Positions 10,334-18,485 of a DNA stretch of 64,000 nucleotides are shown one piece after another. The translations under genes and the position numbers were made by a program. Every line of letters starts with the position of its first letter. Positions within the stretch are counted from its first letter, which is position 1. The notes under the pieces are model-generated. The model was not told the DNA's origin, did not search any database, and saw nothing but the letters and a program-made list of their open reading frames with translations. Origin of the DNA: Paenibacillus amylolyticus (GTDB lineage: Bacteria > Bacillota > Bacilli > Paenibacillales > Paenibacillaceae); NCBI RefSeq assembly GCF_003719335.1, contig NZ_RIAS01000003.1, forward strand, positions 124,001 to 188,000, read 5' to 3'.

Positions 10334-10927
10334 ATGGCTCGTTATAAAAAAACTGAGGAAAAGAAAAGTCATTTGCTTTATGCCGCTTTTCAAGCATTGT
10401 CAGATCTCGGTTATGATGCAGTTACACTACAGATTATTTCGGACTATGCCAAGGTTAGTAAGGGTGTTGCTCACTACTATTTCGAGAATAAAGAGGCAAT
10501 ATTCATTGAATTACTTACATGGCTTACAGACAAAATTTTCAAAAAGGAATCATCAAGCATTGCTCTTGAGGAAAAAGCGATTCCAAAACTACAATCATAT
10601 ATTCGTTCGGTATTCATTTCCCCAGAAGAAAATCGAAAATTCTATCGTGTATACCTGGACTTTTTAGCTAAAGCAAGTAGAAATTCAGTTTACAGAGAAA
10701 TAAACCAAAGATTTTATGACAATTGTAGTCAAATTGGTTCCGAAATTATCACTATTGGTCAAAAGGAAGGAGTTTTTAATCCCCATTTATCTCCAAAAGA
10801 GGCTTCTCGAGAAATTCGGGCTATTATTGATGGATACCTTATTCAGTGGCTAATGATGGATGAAGATCAACTTCATGATATCTATCATGAAGGATGCCTT
10901 GCTTCTATTTTAAAAATCTTAAAATAG
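10334..10927 (+). CDS. TetR-family transcriptional regulator
   Basis: 197 residues. The N-terminal helix-turn-helix runs from 'EEKKSHLLYAAFQALSDLG' to 'AKVSKGVAHYYFENKEAIF', the signature of TetR proteins. The C-terminal two-thirds is the ligand-binding and dimer domain and resembles the BetI-like subgroup. A TATAAT at 10271-10276 and a strong ACGGAGG site precede it. It most likely represses the divergent YhdH/YhfP-type reductase and possibly itself through the palindrome at 10232-10241. Confidence 0.9.
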   Translation: MARYKKTEEKKSHLLYAAFQALSDLGYDAVTLQIISDYAKVSKGVAHYYFENKEAIFIELLTWLTDKIFKKESSSIALEEKAIPKLQSYIRSVFISPEENRKFYRVYLDFLAKASRNSVYREINQRFYDNCSQIGSEIITIGQKEGVFNPHLSPKEASREIRAIIDGYLIQWLMMDEDQLHDIYHEGCLASILKILK

Positions 10928-11272
10928 TTAAATAAAAGTGACATGTTTAGAAACCACCAGTGGTAAAATAAAAAAAAGCCTCTTTCCCGAATATTACTCG
11001 TGGGTGATCAGTTTACTCGTGACGTGATGGATATCATCCTGAAGAAGACATCTTTTTGTTGAGATAATATAAAAACCGATGGGCATTTTACATATGTAAA
11101 GTTCCATCGGTTTCTTTAATTTTAGGATAGTTTGGTACAGGCCACAAATGCCATGAATCGAAAAAACAAGTCAAAAAATTAGATCAAAAGAAGGGTTGCA
11201 TGGGTTAGTATGTAGCAAGCCAGAAGCTGTTGCTTACCTTAGGCCGCTGAAGTAATACCACCTATATTCATC
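10928..11272. other. Gene-free stretch with terminator
   Basis: Contains the terminator at 11072-11123. A short frame at about 10996-11064 reads 'LLVGDQFTRDVMDIILKKTSF' and ends in a stop; it might be a remnant of a lost gene, but 20 residues are too few to name. TTACTCGTG occurs twice within 25 bp near 11000. Nothing else was recognised. Confidence 0.5.
11072..11123 (+). terminator. Terminator downstream of tetR
   Basis: Arms AAACCGATGG and CCATCGGTTT, with a second inner stem TTTAC/GTAAA, followed by CTTTAATTTT. Confidence 0.75.
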
Positions 11273-11701
11273 TTACGAGTTATATTCATTGTAAGCATCT
11301 TCAGTCGTCTGCACGTTCTTCATATACATAATCTTTCCCTCTTCATTTAAACGCATAATATCTATACCTGCTTTGGTGAAAACCGTGCCATCTACTGCTT
11401 GACCGCATACCACCCAGTTCGTTCGATAACTGCCGTCGGGCTGAAGAACCCATGCATCCCACATATGTTTAATGTCTTTGTTGTATTCATAAATAGTCTT
11501 AACAACTACTTCGAATCCTGTACGACTGCTACCGTTTGAAACAATTTCAGCATCCTGCGTGAACAAGGATAACAAATCCTTCATAGCCCGATCGTCAGTG
11601 CGAGATGCATCAAACAAGCGGAAATAGTTATTTAACATCGTGATGTTTGCATCGGTGTTCAGAGAGTTAGTAGTGTTACCAGCTGTTGCTGTATTAGACA
11701 T
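11273..11701 (-). CDS. NTF2/SnoaL-like protein
   Basis: 142 residues. After a Thr/Asn-rich head of about 18 residues comes a cone-shaped NTF2-like fold: 'MLNNYFRLFDASRTDDRAMKDLLSLFTQDAEIVSNG' and later strands ending 'IMYMKNVQTTEDAYNEY'. Such proteins include small isomerases, dehydratases and ligand-binding proteins; no catalytic set can be assigned here. The start has AGGAGG. Upstream are two striking TTCGAA palindromes 70 bp apart around a promoter, so it is likely under tight repressor control, perhaps by a regulator encoded elsewhere. Confidence 0.75.
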   Translation of the reverse strand: MSNTATAGNTTNSLNTDANITMLNNYFRLFDASRTDDRAMKDLLSLFTQDAEIVSNGSSRTGFEVVVKTIYEYNKDIKHMWDAWVLQPDGSYRTNWVVCGQAVDGTVFTKAGIDIMRLNEEGKIMYMKNVQTTEDAYNEYNS

Positions 11702-11748
11702 AGTATTACCTCCTGTATTTTCTACATTATTTTATGTAGCATAATTTA

Positions 11749-11766
11749 GTTCGAATATTTTCGAAC
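11749..11766. promoter_or_regulatory. Operator-like palindrome, proximal TTCGAA copy
   Basis: 7-bp arms GTTCGAA and TTCGAAC separated by four A/T bases, between the promoter and start of the NTF2-like gene. It is the partner of the site at 11820. Confidence 0.6.
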
Positions 11767-11819
11767 TGTTTAGCCTGAAAAGAAATATATCATACTTACC
11801 ACAAAGCTGCAATTAATAA

Positions 11820-11835
11820 TTCGAAAATTTTCGAA
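11820..11835. promoter_or_regulatory. Operator-like palindrome, distal TTCGAA copy
   Basis: TTCGAAAATTTTCGAA is a perfect 16-bp palindrome exactly 70 bp from the first copy. Between the two, on the minus strand, lies TTGCAG-17 bp-TATATT, a likely promoter of the NTF2-like gene. Confidence 0.6.
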
Positions 11836-11864
11836 CAATAATAAGAATGTAGAACAATAGCGCT

Positions 11865-11925
11865 AAAAAATGATCAAACAATCTGAAATTCCTTACATTA
11901 AGGAAACCAGCTTGTTTGATCATTA
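11865..11925 (-). terminator. Terminator of the nos-like operon
   Basis: A compound hairpin: perfect 13-bp outer arms at 11869-11881 and 11912-11924 (AATGATCAAACAA and its complement) enclose an inner 7-bp stem TTCCTTA/TAAGGAA. On the minus strand it ends in TTTTTT, about 50 bp beyond the last gene of the operon. Confidence 0.88.
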
Positions 11926-11973
11926 TTTTGAAATGCCCCTTATTTTTAACAATCATATATTAATCGTCAACAT

Positions 11974-12567
11974 TCACATACTTTCCTCCAGCCATTGTTG
12001 CAAAGGAATATCCTCAGTCAGTTCACCGAGCAAGATATGGCTGAAATGCCCCCCTTGATCAATAACCATTGTGGCTGGCAGGCCATTGATACGGTACAGC
12101 TTGGATACCTTACCCGTTGCGTCAATGATCACCGGAAAATCGAACTGATGACTTTTCATAAACTCGTTAATTGTGCCCTTGCTCTCCCCCACGTTAACAA
12201 ACAGTGTCTCCACGCTGTTTTGGTTTTGCTGCGCAACCTCATGAACCAAGGGCATTTCTCTTACGCATGGCGTGCACCAGGACGCCCAGAAGTTAATCAT
12301 CACGGCTTTGCCCCGGTAATCAGACAACTGGACTTTCTCCCCTTTGGAATTAACTGCTGTAAAGTCAGGAGCCTTAGCTCCTGCCCGGATCGGATTGCTG
12401 TGTTCGGAGCCGGAACTCGATAAATTCGTTAGCACGGCCCATATACCTGTAGTCAATGCTGCCAGTGCAATCAACATCGTAACAATCCGTCTTATTTTCG
12501 ACCCTTTCTTTCTTTGTCCGTCCTGTTGCTCACTGTTCGTATCCATGCTTTGCGGCTTGTTTTGCAT
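11974..12567 (-). CDS. Membrane-anchored TlpA/ResA-like thiol-disulfide oxidoreductase
   Basis: About 197 residues: a basic head, one transmembrane anchor (about residues 27-48), then a thioredoxin fold facing outward. The redox motif is 'WASWCTPC' (C-x-x-C), and 'INGLPATMVID' supplies the cis-proline loop. Proteins of this type reduce cysteines of exported proteins, often in cytochrome c or copper-centre assembly. It is the last gene of a nosD-nosL-nosY-nosF-like operon, so it may keep the NosL cysteines or the copper target reduced. ATG 12567 with AGGTGAT is the preferred start; GTG 12573 is possible. Confidence 0.88.
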   Translation of the reverse strand: MQNKPQSMDTNSEQQDGQRKKGSKIRRIVTMLIALAALTTGIWAVLTNLSSSGSEHSNPIRAGAKAPDFTAVNSKGEKVQLSDYRGKAVMINFWASWCTPCVREMPLVHEVAQQNQNSVETLFVNVGESKGTINEFMKSHQFDFPVIIDATGKVSKLYRINGLPATMVIDQGGHFSHILLGELTEDIPLQQWLEESM

Positions 12568-12580
12568 GATCACATCACCT

Positions 12581-13294
12581 TCACTTTATTCCCAGACTCT
12601 GATGAAAAGCAGCATGAAGTGAACCATACTGATTTCGAATATCTTCTACGGTGCCTTCCCCGACATTTGAACCCTGATTCATAAACATCACCTGGTCTGC
12701 AATGTCATTCGCCACTTCAAGCTGATGTGTGGAGAACACAACCATATGCCCTTCCTGTTTGATACCTCTCAGCAAATGCACAAACTCCTGCATCCAGAAG
12801 GGGTCTAGTCCATTGGTAGGCTCGTCCATGATCAAAAGAGCAGGCTTTGCAAGCATCGCCTGAGCAAACAATATACGTTGCCGCATGCCTTTGGAAAAGG
12901 TAGTTACCCGTTTATGTTTTTGCTCGCTGAGTCCCACCATCTCTAACACTTCCTGCACCCGCTCTCGGGGAAGCTTACGGAGCGAAGCCCAGAATAATAA
13001 AGCTTCTTCGGCCGTAAGCCCTTGGCTGAACTGATAGTCATCCGGCATATATCCGATCTGATTCGCATACCGCTTGCGATCCTGTGACCAGCGTACGTTA
13101 TTCACCATAATTTCCCCTGACGTTGGACGCAGAATCCCGGCAAGCATACGTAGCAAGGTACTTTTCCCTGCACCATTCCCGCCGCATATTGCAAATACTT
13201 GACCGGAACCAAGTTGAAAGGAGATATCATCTACAATTATTTGACTTTTGATTTGTTTTCCTAGTCCGTTCACAACAACTTCCGATTCATGCAC
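12581..13294 (-). CDS. nosF: ABC transporter ATPase, NosF-like
   Basis: A 237-residue ATPase with Walker A 'GGNGAGKST', signature 'FSKGMRQR' (variant of LSGGQ), Walker B 'LLIMDEPTNGLDP' and the switch histidine in 'STHQ'. I choose GTG 13294, which has AAAGGGGG 7 nt before it and overlaps the permease stop by 8 nt; the longer TTG start at 13327 lacks such a site. With the permease upstream it forms the NosFY pair that drives maturation of the copper centre of nitrous oxide reductase in other bacteria. No nosZ lies in this window. Confidence 0.85.
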   Translation of the reverse strand: MHESEVVVNGLGKQIKSQIIVDDISFQLGSGQVFAICGGNGAGKSTLLRMLAGILRPTSGEIMVNNVRWSQDRKRYANQIGYMPDDYQFSQGLTAEEALLFWASLRKLPRERVQEVLEMVGLSEQKHKRVTTFSKGMRQRILFAQAMLAKPALLIMDEPTNGLDPFWMQEFVHLLRGIKQEGHMVVFSTHQLEVANDIADQVMFMNQGSNVGEGTVEDIRNQYGSLHAAFHQSLGIK

Positions 13295-14108
13295 GAGAGC
13301 GCCCCCTTTCCCAGATGGCGTAGACAATGAGGATAGAGAAGCTTATCCATAACAGGCATATCCCGATAAATATCGTACTTCCCCATGGCTGTTGAACCCA
13401 CGTCACCCATTGATAATACTCGGGCCCCAAGATAGAACCGCCGCCGAGTTTGATCACAATAAATAGACGTACCAGCTCAGCCGGGTTCAGAAAGGTCAAC
13501 ACCACCAGCAGCGGTTTTATCCAGAGGTACGGCATTAGTCCTAATATCGCAAGTAATAATGTAGGCCAGCCAATAACGGTGAAAAACCAGATCGATACGG
13601 AAATCGTTAACGCCTGCCAGCGGTTACGGGACAACGATCCAATCCATAACGCAACACTTAGAAATAGCAGCACAAGTCCACAAGAAAAAGCCAAAAACAG
13701 CAGATAGGTCAACAGATCAATCGGATTGCCAAGCAACCCGCTAACCAGCCCCATCAGGCCGTAGCCAAATGTCACGATGAGCAGCAACACGGCGGCTAGT
13801 CCAAGATATTTGCCTGTAATGAAGGATAACGTGCCGATGGGATACGTGGAGAGAAGCTGCCAGCTTCCGTCTTCCTTTTCAGCCGTCAACGAGAATGAAC
13901 CCAGAAATAGCGTCATCAACGGCAAAAGATACAGAATAAGATTGAGCATAGACCCTGTCGTGCCAGAGTATCCTTGTACTGGAGTCTGTGCATTGAGAAG
14001 CAGTAAACTTAAGCTAAATGTGCAAAAAAGGATGAGAAACGAATACGACCAAGGGTTACGAAACCCCGTTTTTAACTCTCTTTTAGCAATCTGTAACATA
14101 TCAGACAT
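13287..14108 (-). CDS. nosY: ABC-2 type permease, NosY-like
   Basis: About 273 residues with six hydrophobic segments. It opens with 'IAKRELKTGFRNPWSYSFLILF' and has 'LTAEKEDGSWQLLSTYPIG' between segments 2 and 3, the usual layout of NosY/ABC-2 membrane proteins. It partners the NosF-like ATPase directly behind, with overlapping genes. In known Nos systems the NosDFY complex handles sulfur or copper for the CuZ cluster. ATG 14108 or GTG 14120 may be the start; both follow GGGAGTGG. Confidence 0.82.
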   Translation of the reverse strand: MSDMLQIAKRELKTGFRNPWSYSFLILFCTFSLSLLLLNAQTPVQGYSGTTGSMLNLILYLLPLMTLFLGSFSLTAEKEDGSWQLLSTYPIGTLSFITGKYLGLAAVLLLIVTFGYGLMGLVSGLLGNPIDLLTYLLFLAFSCGLVLLFLSVALWIGSLSRNRWQALTISVSIWFFTVIGWPTLLLAILGLMPYLWIKPLLVVLTFLNPAELVRLFIVIKLGGGSILGPEYYQWVTWVQQPWGSTIFIGICLLWISFSILIVYAIWERGRSRA

Positions 14109-14132
14109 CGGCTTCACCACTCCCTGTCAGCA

Positions 14133-14735
14133 TCAGTGGCTGCCTGATCCTTCTTTCGACTCACCTTCTTGATGCATATCTTTGCTCATATCTTCACCCA
14201 TATCATGCTTCGAGCCTTGATCCGTCCCGCCCTCATCGTGACCATGTCCGTGCCCGTCTCCGTCCATATTCATGTTATCCATATTCTGAGTCCAATCATG
14301 AGAAGCAAGTTCATCCGCAGTCATAACCTTGCCTACACCCTGCTCGGCTACGAAAGCCTCGGCAGCAGCTTTATCCTTGAAGTTAACAATGCCATAGGCC
14401 ATGGGTGTTCTGAGTGAAGGGTCATATACATAGGTCGCTTTATTGAATTCGATCCATTCTTTATCGTTATAATCACGTACATAGTCCATGCCAATGTTGT
14501 CTGTTCCATTTTCTTTTTTCCATTCATTCATGCAGCCAAGGTCATCGAACTTGAAGTTTTTACCGTCCTTCGTTGTAAGCTGTGTTGCAAACGCATCATC
14601 CTTCACCTGCATATTACAGATCGCACAGATATCCACATCCTCGTTAATGGGCACAGCCGCATACTTCTGCCCACACGCCGTTAACATCACAGTACCTAAC
14701 AGCAAAACCATTGCCAAAATCCAACGTTTATTCAT
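14133..14735 (-). CDS. nosL: NosL-like copper-binding lipoprotein with His/Met/Asp-rich tail
   Basis: About 200 residues. It begins with a lipoprotein signal ending in the lipobox 'LTAC', so it is anchored outside the membrane. The NosL core has 'CAICNMQV' (C-x-x-C-x-M, the copper site), 'FDDLGCMNEW' and 'YGIVNFKDKAAAEAF'. NosL delivers Cu(I) during nitrous oxide reductase assembly. The last 45 residues are unusual: repeated M-D-N-M, HGHGHD, HDMGEDM and DMH motifs, a likely extra metal-binding tail. ATG 14735 overlaps the nosD stop as ATGA; a start at 14744 is possible. Confidence 0.88.
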   Translation of the reverse strand: MNKRWILAMVLLLGTVMLTACGQKYAAVPINEDVDICAICNMQVKDDAFATQLTTKDGKNFKFDDLGCMNEWKKENGTDNIGMDYVRDYNDKEWIEFNKATYVYDPSLRTPMAYGIVNFKDKAAAEAFVAEQGVGKVMTADELASHDWTQNMDNMNMDGDGHGHGHDEGGTDQGSKHDMGEDMSKDMHQEGESKEGSGSH

Positions 14736-16129
14736 TTTCTCCATACCCCCATATAGATCATCGTACTTGCAGACAAACCAAGTAGAATTAAACCAATTAT
14801 CATAACCAGACTTGATTGGGTTTCCACATTTGTTCCATCTGTCTTGAATGTTCCGGATGTTCCTGAAACTTCAGTATCGTTTTTCACAATGCTCATTTGC
14901 GGTGATTCATCTGTTGTCCAATTGCTTTTCCCTTCCGAGTGCAACTCACTCAGAAAGACCATACCCGGTGATTGAAAAAACAGTTGATATGCAGCATTTC
15001 TGCTTATTAATTGTTCATAGAACGGGTTGATTGCATAGGAAAGCTCGCTGATTCCATCGTGATTCAGGTCGAGTCCCTGAAATGAATCCCAATAGTTTTC
15101 TTTCAAAATATTATCCTTGCTGTCCATTGTCGAGGCATCAATAACGTTGGAGATAAATCGATTTTTCGTAAATTGATTTCCCTCAGCAAGCACCATCTGG
15201 ATTCCAACGAAATTACGGATTAAGCCGTTGTCATCAATTTCATTGCCTGAGGATTCAGCGATATTCATGCCCACACGATTGCCCTCTACTGTATTGCTGT
15301 GGATCTTGGACTGATGCACGTCATAGAGCAAGATCCCTTGGGAATGAACATTCGAACTTTGTTTGCGAAAGGTATTGCCTGACACAATCGTATTTTTCAC
15401 ACCCATGATCATGGCACCTGTCATGTTACCTTCTCCTGTGTTATTCGTAACAGATGACCCATCGATATACATGCAATGAATACCGTACCTGGTTTGCATG
15501 AAACGATTATCGTTCACCGCCACGTTTCGACTGTTCTCCAGATAGATTCCATCGAGCACGCCCTGAATTTGATTCTCTTCAATCCTACTGTTATGTGAAT
15601 TGTAGAGTTCTATTCCGTTGCCTTTTTGACTGCTGGATGCTGTGCTTGCACCTGCCCATTGAATTGAATTATTTCGTATTACAGAAGTAGTCGCATCACG
15701 TAGAAGCAAACCAGCTCCCTTGGTACGAAGCTTAAGGTCAGATACTTCGTTATTGCTGCCCGTAATCTGCACAGCTGCTGCTGGCTGACGAACGTTATGT
15801 TCAATTGTAAACCCTTCCAATTTCACACCTTCCGCCTGAATGGATATCGCACTTTGTTCCTGTTCATTATGGATGGTAACCGAATCATCCCCAATGAGAG
15901 TGAGTGCTTTAGAGATGAGAACGGGGCCTGCATATCGACCAGATTCAAGATGAATAACCGCACCGGTATCCGCTTGGTCTATAATGGGCTGAAGCAGGAT
16001 GGATTCACGATCTCCAGTGACCCCAGTAGCATTCACGGTAGTTTGAAACACTGGAAGGAGCCCCAGTCCGATCACAATGAGGGCAACCAGAAGACGTTTC
16101 CCGAGCCTGAATCGTTTATCAATGTTCAT
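14732..16129 (-). CDS. nosD: NosD-like parallel beta-helix protein
   Basis: 465 residues from ATG 16129, which has AGGAG 7 nt upstream (the ATG at 16156 is less well placed). A signal segment (residues 10-35) is followed by right-handed beta-helix repeats of the NosD/CASH type, with recurrent N-N/V-S-x-N turns such as 'SVIRNNSIQW', 'SRIEENQIQG', 'VAVNDNRFMQ' and 'SKIHSNTVEG'. A C-terminal transmembrane anchor (about 440-460) ends the protein. NosD works with NosF and NosY outside the membrane to mature the copper-sulfur cluster of NosZ. It is the first gene of this five-gene operon. Confidence 0.88.
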   Translation of the reverse strand: MNIDKRFRLGKRLLVALIVIGLGLLPVFQTTVNATGVTGDRESILLQPIIDQADTGAVIHLESGRYAGPVLISKALTLIGDDSVTIHNEQEQSAISIQAEGVKLEGFTIEHNVRQPAAAVQITGSNNEVSDLKLRTKGAGLLLRDATTSVIRNNSIQWAGASTASSSQKGNGIELYNSHNSRIEENQIQGVLDGIYLENSRNVAVNDNRFMQTRYGIHCMYIDGSSVTNNTGEGNMTGAMIMGVKNTIVSGNTFRKQSSNVHSQGILLYDVHQSKIHSNTVEGNRVGMNIAESSGNEIDDNGLIRNFVGIQMVLAEGNQFTKNRFISNVIDASTMDSKDNILKENYWDSFQGLDLNHDGISELSYAINPFYEQLISRNAAYQLFFQSPGMVFLSELHSEGKSNWTTDESPQMSIVKNDTEVSGTSGTFKTDGTNVETQSSLVMIIGLILLGLSASTMIYMGVWRK

Positions 16130-16251
16130 ATTTTTACTCCTGTATTTTGCATTCATATCATCACCACTTCCCTCCGTTCCTTCTTATTGTTGCCGCAGTA
16201 AAGCGTTATCCCAGTCCTTCACACAGTGTATCGAAAATGATAGATTTCCCA

Positions 16252-16271
16252 TATAGCCCCATTAGGCTATA
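16252..16271. promoter_or_regulatory. Inverted repeat upstream of the nos-like operon
   Basis: Perfect 7-bp arms TATAGCC and GGCTATA around a 6-bp spacer, about 125 bp before nosD. On the minus strand TTGGAC lies 16 bp from the TATAGC part, so the repeat would cover a -10 box. It may be an operator or a small hairpin. Confidence 0.4.
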
Positions 16272-16310
16272 GCTTGCTTTCTTTTGTGTCCAAATTGTGA
16301 GTGAATGAAA

Positions 16311-16335
16311 AAAAGCCGCCAATTTGGCGGCTTTA
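16311..16335 (-). terminator. Terminator of the yojF-bshB2 operon
   Basis: 11-bp arms AAAGCCGCCAA and TTGGCGGCTTT with a 1-nt centre, running into a T-tract on the minus strand directly after the bshB2 stop. Confidence 0.9.
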
Positions 16336-16347
16336 GTAGCTTTGAAC

Positions 16348-17025
16348 TTATGCAAATGGATAGGTCCAGAACCGTTCACGCCCAAAGCGTGCTTGAAGTT
16401 CTTCATCGTTTAGCTTGCGGTTACCAAGCAACTCTGCGGCTTGAAACTGCGAGCGGTGGGCACGAATCGAGGCCAGTTTTTGCGCCAGAAATTGGGAGAC
16501 ATCTACGGTTACATCTGGCTTGCCAATATGCTGCTCATGATTATTAGAAAAAGCTACGCAGTGAACGACAGGACGCTCTTCCAGCGGTAGACGGCTAACA
16601 GCCCTGATCACCGCGGCTCCTGTCGCATCATGATCGGGGTGAACACTGTATCCAGGATAAAATGTAAAGACCAGTGATGGTTTAATCTCCTCAAGAAGAG
16701 CCATAATGCTGCCATCCAGCAATTGAGGATCTTCAAACTCTACCATTTTATCGTGAAAGCCCAGCATTCTTAAATCTTGAATACCAATGGCACTAGCTGC
16801 TTCAATAAGCTCCTCTTTGCGGATAGATGGCAAGGTCACGCGGTTCGCAAACGGCGGAATCCCCATGTTACGTCCCATCTCACCCAGCGTTAGACAAGCA
16901 TATGTAACCTGTGCTCCAGAATCAATGTATTTGGCTAACGTACCCGATACGGAGAATGCTTCGTCGTCTGGATGAGGATAAACCACCAGGATGCGTTGAT
17001 GCTCATCGTGTGCATTCTTTGTCAT
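16348..17025 (-). CDS. bshB2: Bacillithiol biosynthesis deacetylase BshB2
   Basis: A LmbE-family zinc deacetylase that removes the acetyl group from GlcNAc-malate in bacillithiol synthesis, the low-molecular-weight thiol of Bacilli. The metal motif 'YPHPDDEAFSVSG' is near the N-terminus and the third ligand is in 'SVHPDHDATG'. I take ATG 17025, seven bases behind GGAGG, rather than 17046; this gives 225 residues, usual for the family. The gene follows a yojF homologue after 20 bp, the same pair as in Bacillus subtilis (yojF-yojG). Confidence 0.93.
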   Translation of the reverse strand: MTKNAHDEHQRILVVYPHPDDEAFSVSGTLAKYIDSGAQVTYACLTLGEMGRNMGIPPFANRVTLPSIRKEELIEAASAIGIQDLRMLGFHDKMVEFEDPQLLDGSIMALLEEIKPSLVFTFYPGYSVHPDHDATGAAVIRAVSRLPLEERPVVHCVAFSNNHEQHIGKPDVTVDVSQFLAQKLASIRAHRSQFQAAELLGNRKLNDEELQARFGRERFWTYPFA

Positions 17026-17045
17026 ATGTTGTTCCTCCACTTCCA

Positions 17046-17390
17046 TTAGAACTTCTCCCGGCTCAGCTGCAGAGCCACAACCAGTTTGCCCTGGGTATCA
17101 TGGCCGGCCATAATCAATCTATCTTGTTCCTGCTCATCAATATGGGTGAGCCCTTCAGCATAGACCCAGCCATCTGTCGTCTTCAGACCGACACGGTAGG
17201 GTCCCTCACCTGAAATAGAGCCCTGTGTATATCGAATGGCCGCATTGGTGATAAAAGCCGAAGCCGGATGCCGTGAACTATCGTAATGTTGAGCGTAAGC
17301 GCCCGTTGTCATCTCAAGATGCATATATACATCCTGATTAACAAGGCGATCGAGCCGAAGCTGGATATCTTGTGGTTGTATCAGTTGCAT
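17046..17390 (-). CDS. yojF: YojF-family protein (DUF1806)
   Basis: A 114-residue protein of unknown biochemical function belonging to the YojF/DUF1806 family: 'LRLDRLVNQDVYMHLEMTTGAYAQH' at the front and 'FITNAAIRYTQGSISGEGPYRVGLKTTDGWVYAEGLTH' in the middle. The family occurs almost always beside bshB2, as here, which suggests a role in or around bacillithiol metabolism; that role is inference. The start has AGGGAGG. It is the first gene of the two-gene operon. Confidence 0.88.
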   Translation of the reverse strand: MQLIQPQDIQLRLDRLVNQDVYMHLEMTTGAYAQHYDSSRHPASAFITNAAIRYTQGSISGEGPYRVGLKTTDGWVYAEGLTHIDEQEQDRLIMAGHDTQGKLVVALQLSREKF

Positions 17391-17691
17391 GACGGCCTCC
17401 CTGTTTCATGTTAAAGTATGAATTCCATTTTATCATATGCAACAAAGAATATACATTTAAAGCTGCTCCCATGCATAAAATGACAGGGCTTTAGCCTACG
17501 TTTACTCACTTTATTCCGTTTTTTCTTTCTATCGATCCCAGACCTAATCTGCACACTTGAACAAAATATGAACTTTCTTCTTCACTTTTTTCTATTTTTC
17601 AAATGGTACAATATCGATTAGATTAATATTAAGTAATTATACACTTTCAAATTTACTTGAGATCAGAAGTGTCAAAAAGGAGCTACTTCCT
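17391..17691. other. Divergent intergenic region, yojF / DUF817 gene
   Basis: AT-rich and without a credible gene. TACAAT at 17607-17612 may be the -10 of the DUF817 gene. No operator palindrome or leader structure was seen. Confidence 0.5.
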
Positions 17692-18462
17692 ATGAAATCA
17701 ATCATTCAGTTATTACATTTTGGCTATCATCAGGCCATGAGCTGCATTTTTCCCGTAGCTATTTTTGGTACGCTGGCTCTTTCAACGGTCATTCCATTTC
17801 CTTATATCCATCGCTATGATGCAATCCTGCTTATTCTGCTTGCTGTTCAATATTTGATGTTTCGCAGTGGGATAGAGACATTGGATGAAATCAAGGTCAT
17901 ATGTGTGTTCCACTTGATCGGTCTCCTGCTGGAGATTTACAAAGTACATATGGGATCATGGTCTTATCCGGAACCTGCGTATAGTAAAATATTGGGCGTT
18001 CCGCTTTACAGCGGATTTATGTACGCCAGTGTAGCCAGCTTCATGTGCCAGATCTGGCGAAGGCTGCGTATGGATATGACCGGCTGGCCGGGCATGGCTC
18101 CCTCTATGTTACTTGGCGCAGCGATATATCTTAATTTTTTCACGCATCACTTTATCCCGGATTTTCGCTGGTGGCTGACAGCACTGGTCTTTGTCGTCTT
18201 CTGGAAAACGTGGATTATCTACCGCGTACGCCATACAACCTACCGTATGCCTTTATCCCTTGCTTTCATTATCGTAGGGTTCTTTATCTGGCTGGCAGAA
18301 AATATCGCTACCTTCTTTAATGGCTGGAAATATCCGGATCAGCATGAGAGTTGGCAACTGGTAAGCTTCAGCAAGATCAGTTCATGGTTTCTGCTGGTCA
18401 TTATCAGTGTAATCATCGTTGCACAGCTCAAATATGTGAAAGCCAATCGCACAGCGAAATAG
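17692..18462 (+). CDS. DUF817 integral membrane protein (YoaT-like)
   Basis: 256 residues with about eight transmembrane segments. The family core 'HLIGLLLEIYKVHMGSWSYPEPAYSKILGVPLYSGFMYASVASFMCQ' is clear and identifies DUF817 (B. subtilis YoaT). The family's function is unknown. Conserved acidic and aromatic residues near the membrane face (E in 'LLEIYK', 'WSYPEPA') look like a possible active or binding site. The gene is single, has a good AAGGAG site, and is convergent with the following gene. Confidence 0.9.
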   Translation: MKSIIQLLHFGYHQAMSCIFPVAIFGTLALSTVIPFPYIHRYDAILLILLAVQYLMFRSGIETLDEIKVICVFHLIGLLLEIYKVHMGSWSYPEPAYSKILGVPLYSGFMYASVASFMCQIWRRLRMDMTGWPGMAPSMLLGAAIYLNFFTHHFIPDFRWWLTALVFVVFWKTWIIYRVRHTTYRMPLSLAFIIVGFFIWLAENIATFFNGWKYPDQHESWQLVSFSKISSWFLLVIISVIIVAQLKYVKANRTAK

Positions 18463-18485
18463 CTTCAAAGAGAGCTATGTCCGGA

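Noticed and set aside
16206..16406. 66-codon open frame on the minus strand before nosD
   Set aside because: It spans the bshB2 terminator and the antisense of the bshB2 3' end, has no ribosome binding site and no protein-like pattern.
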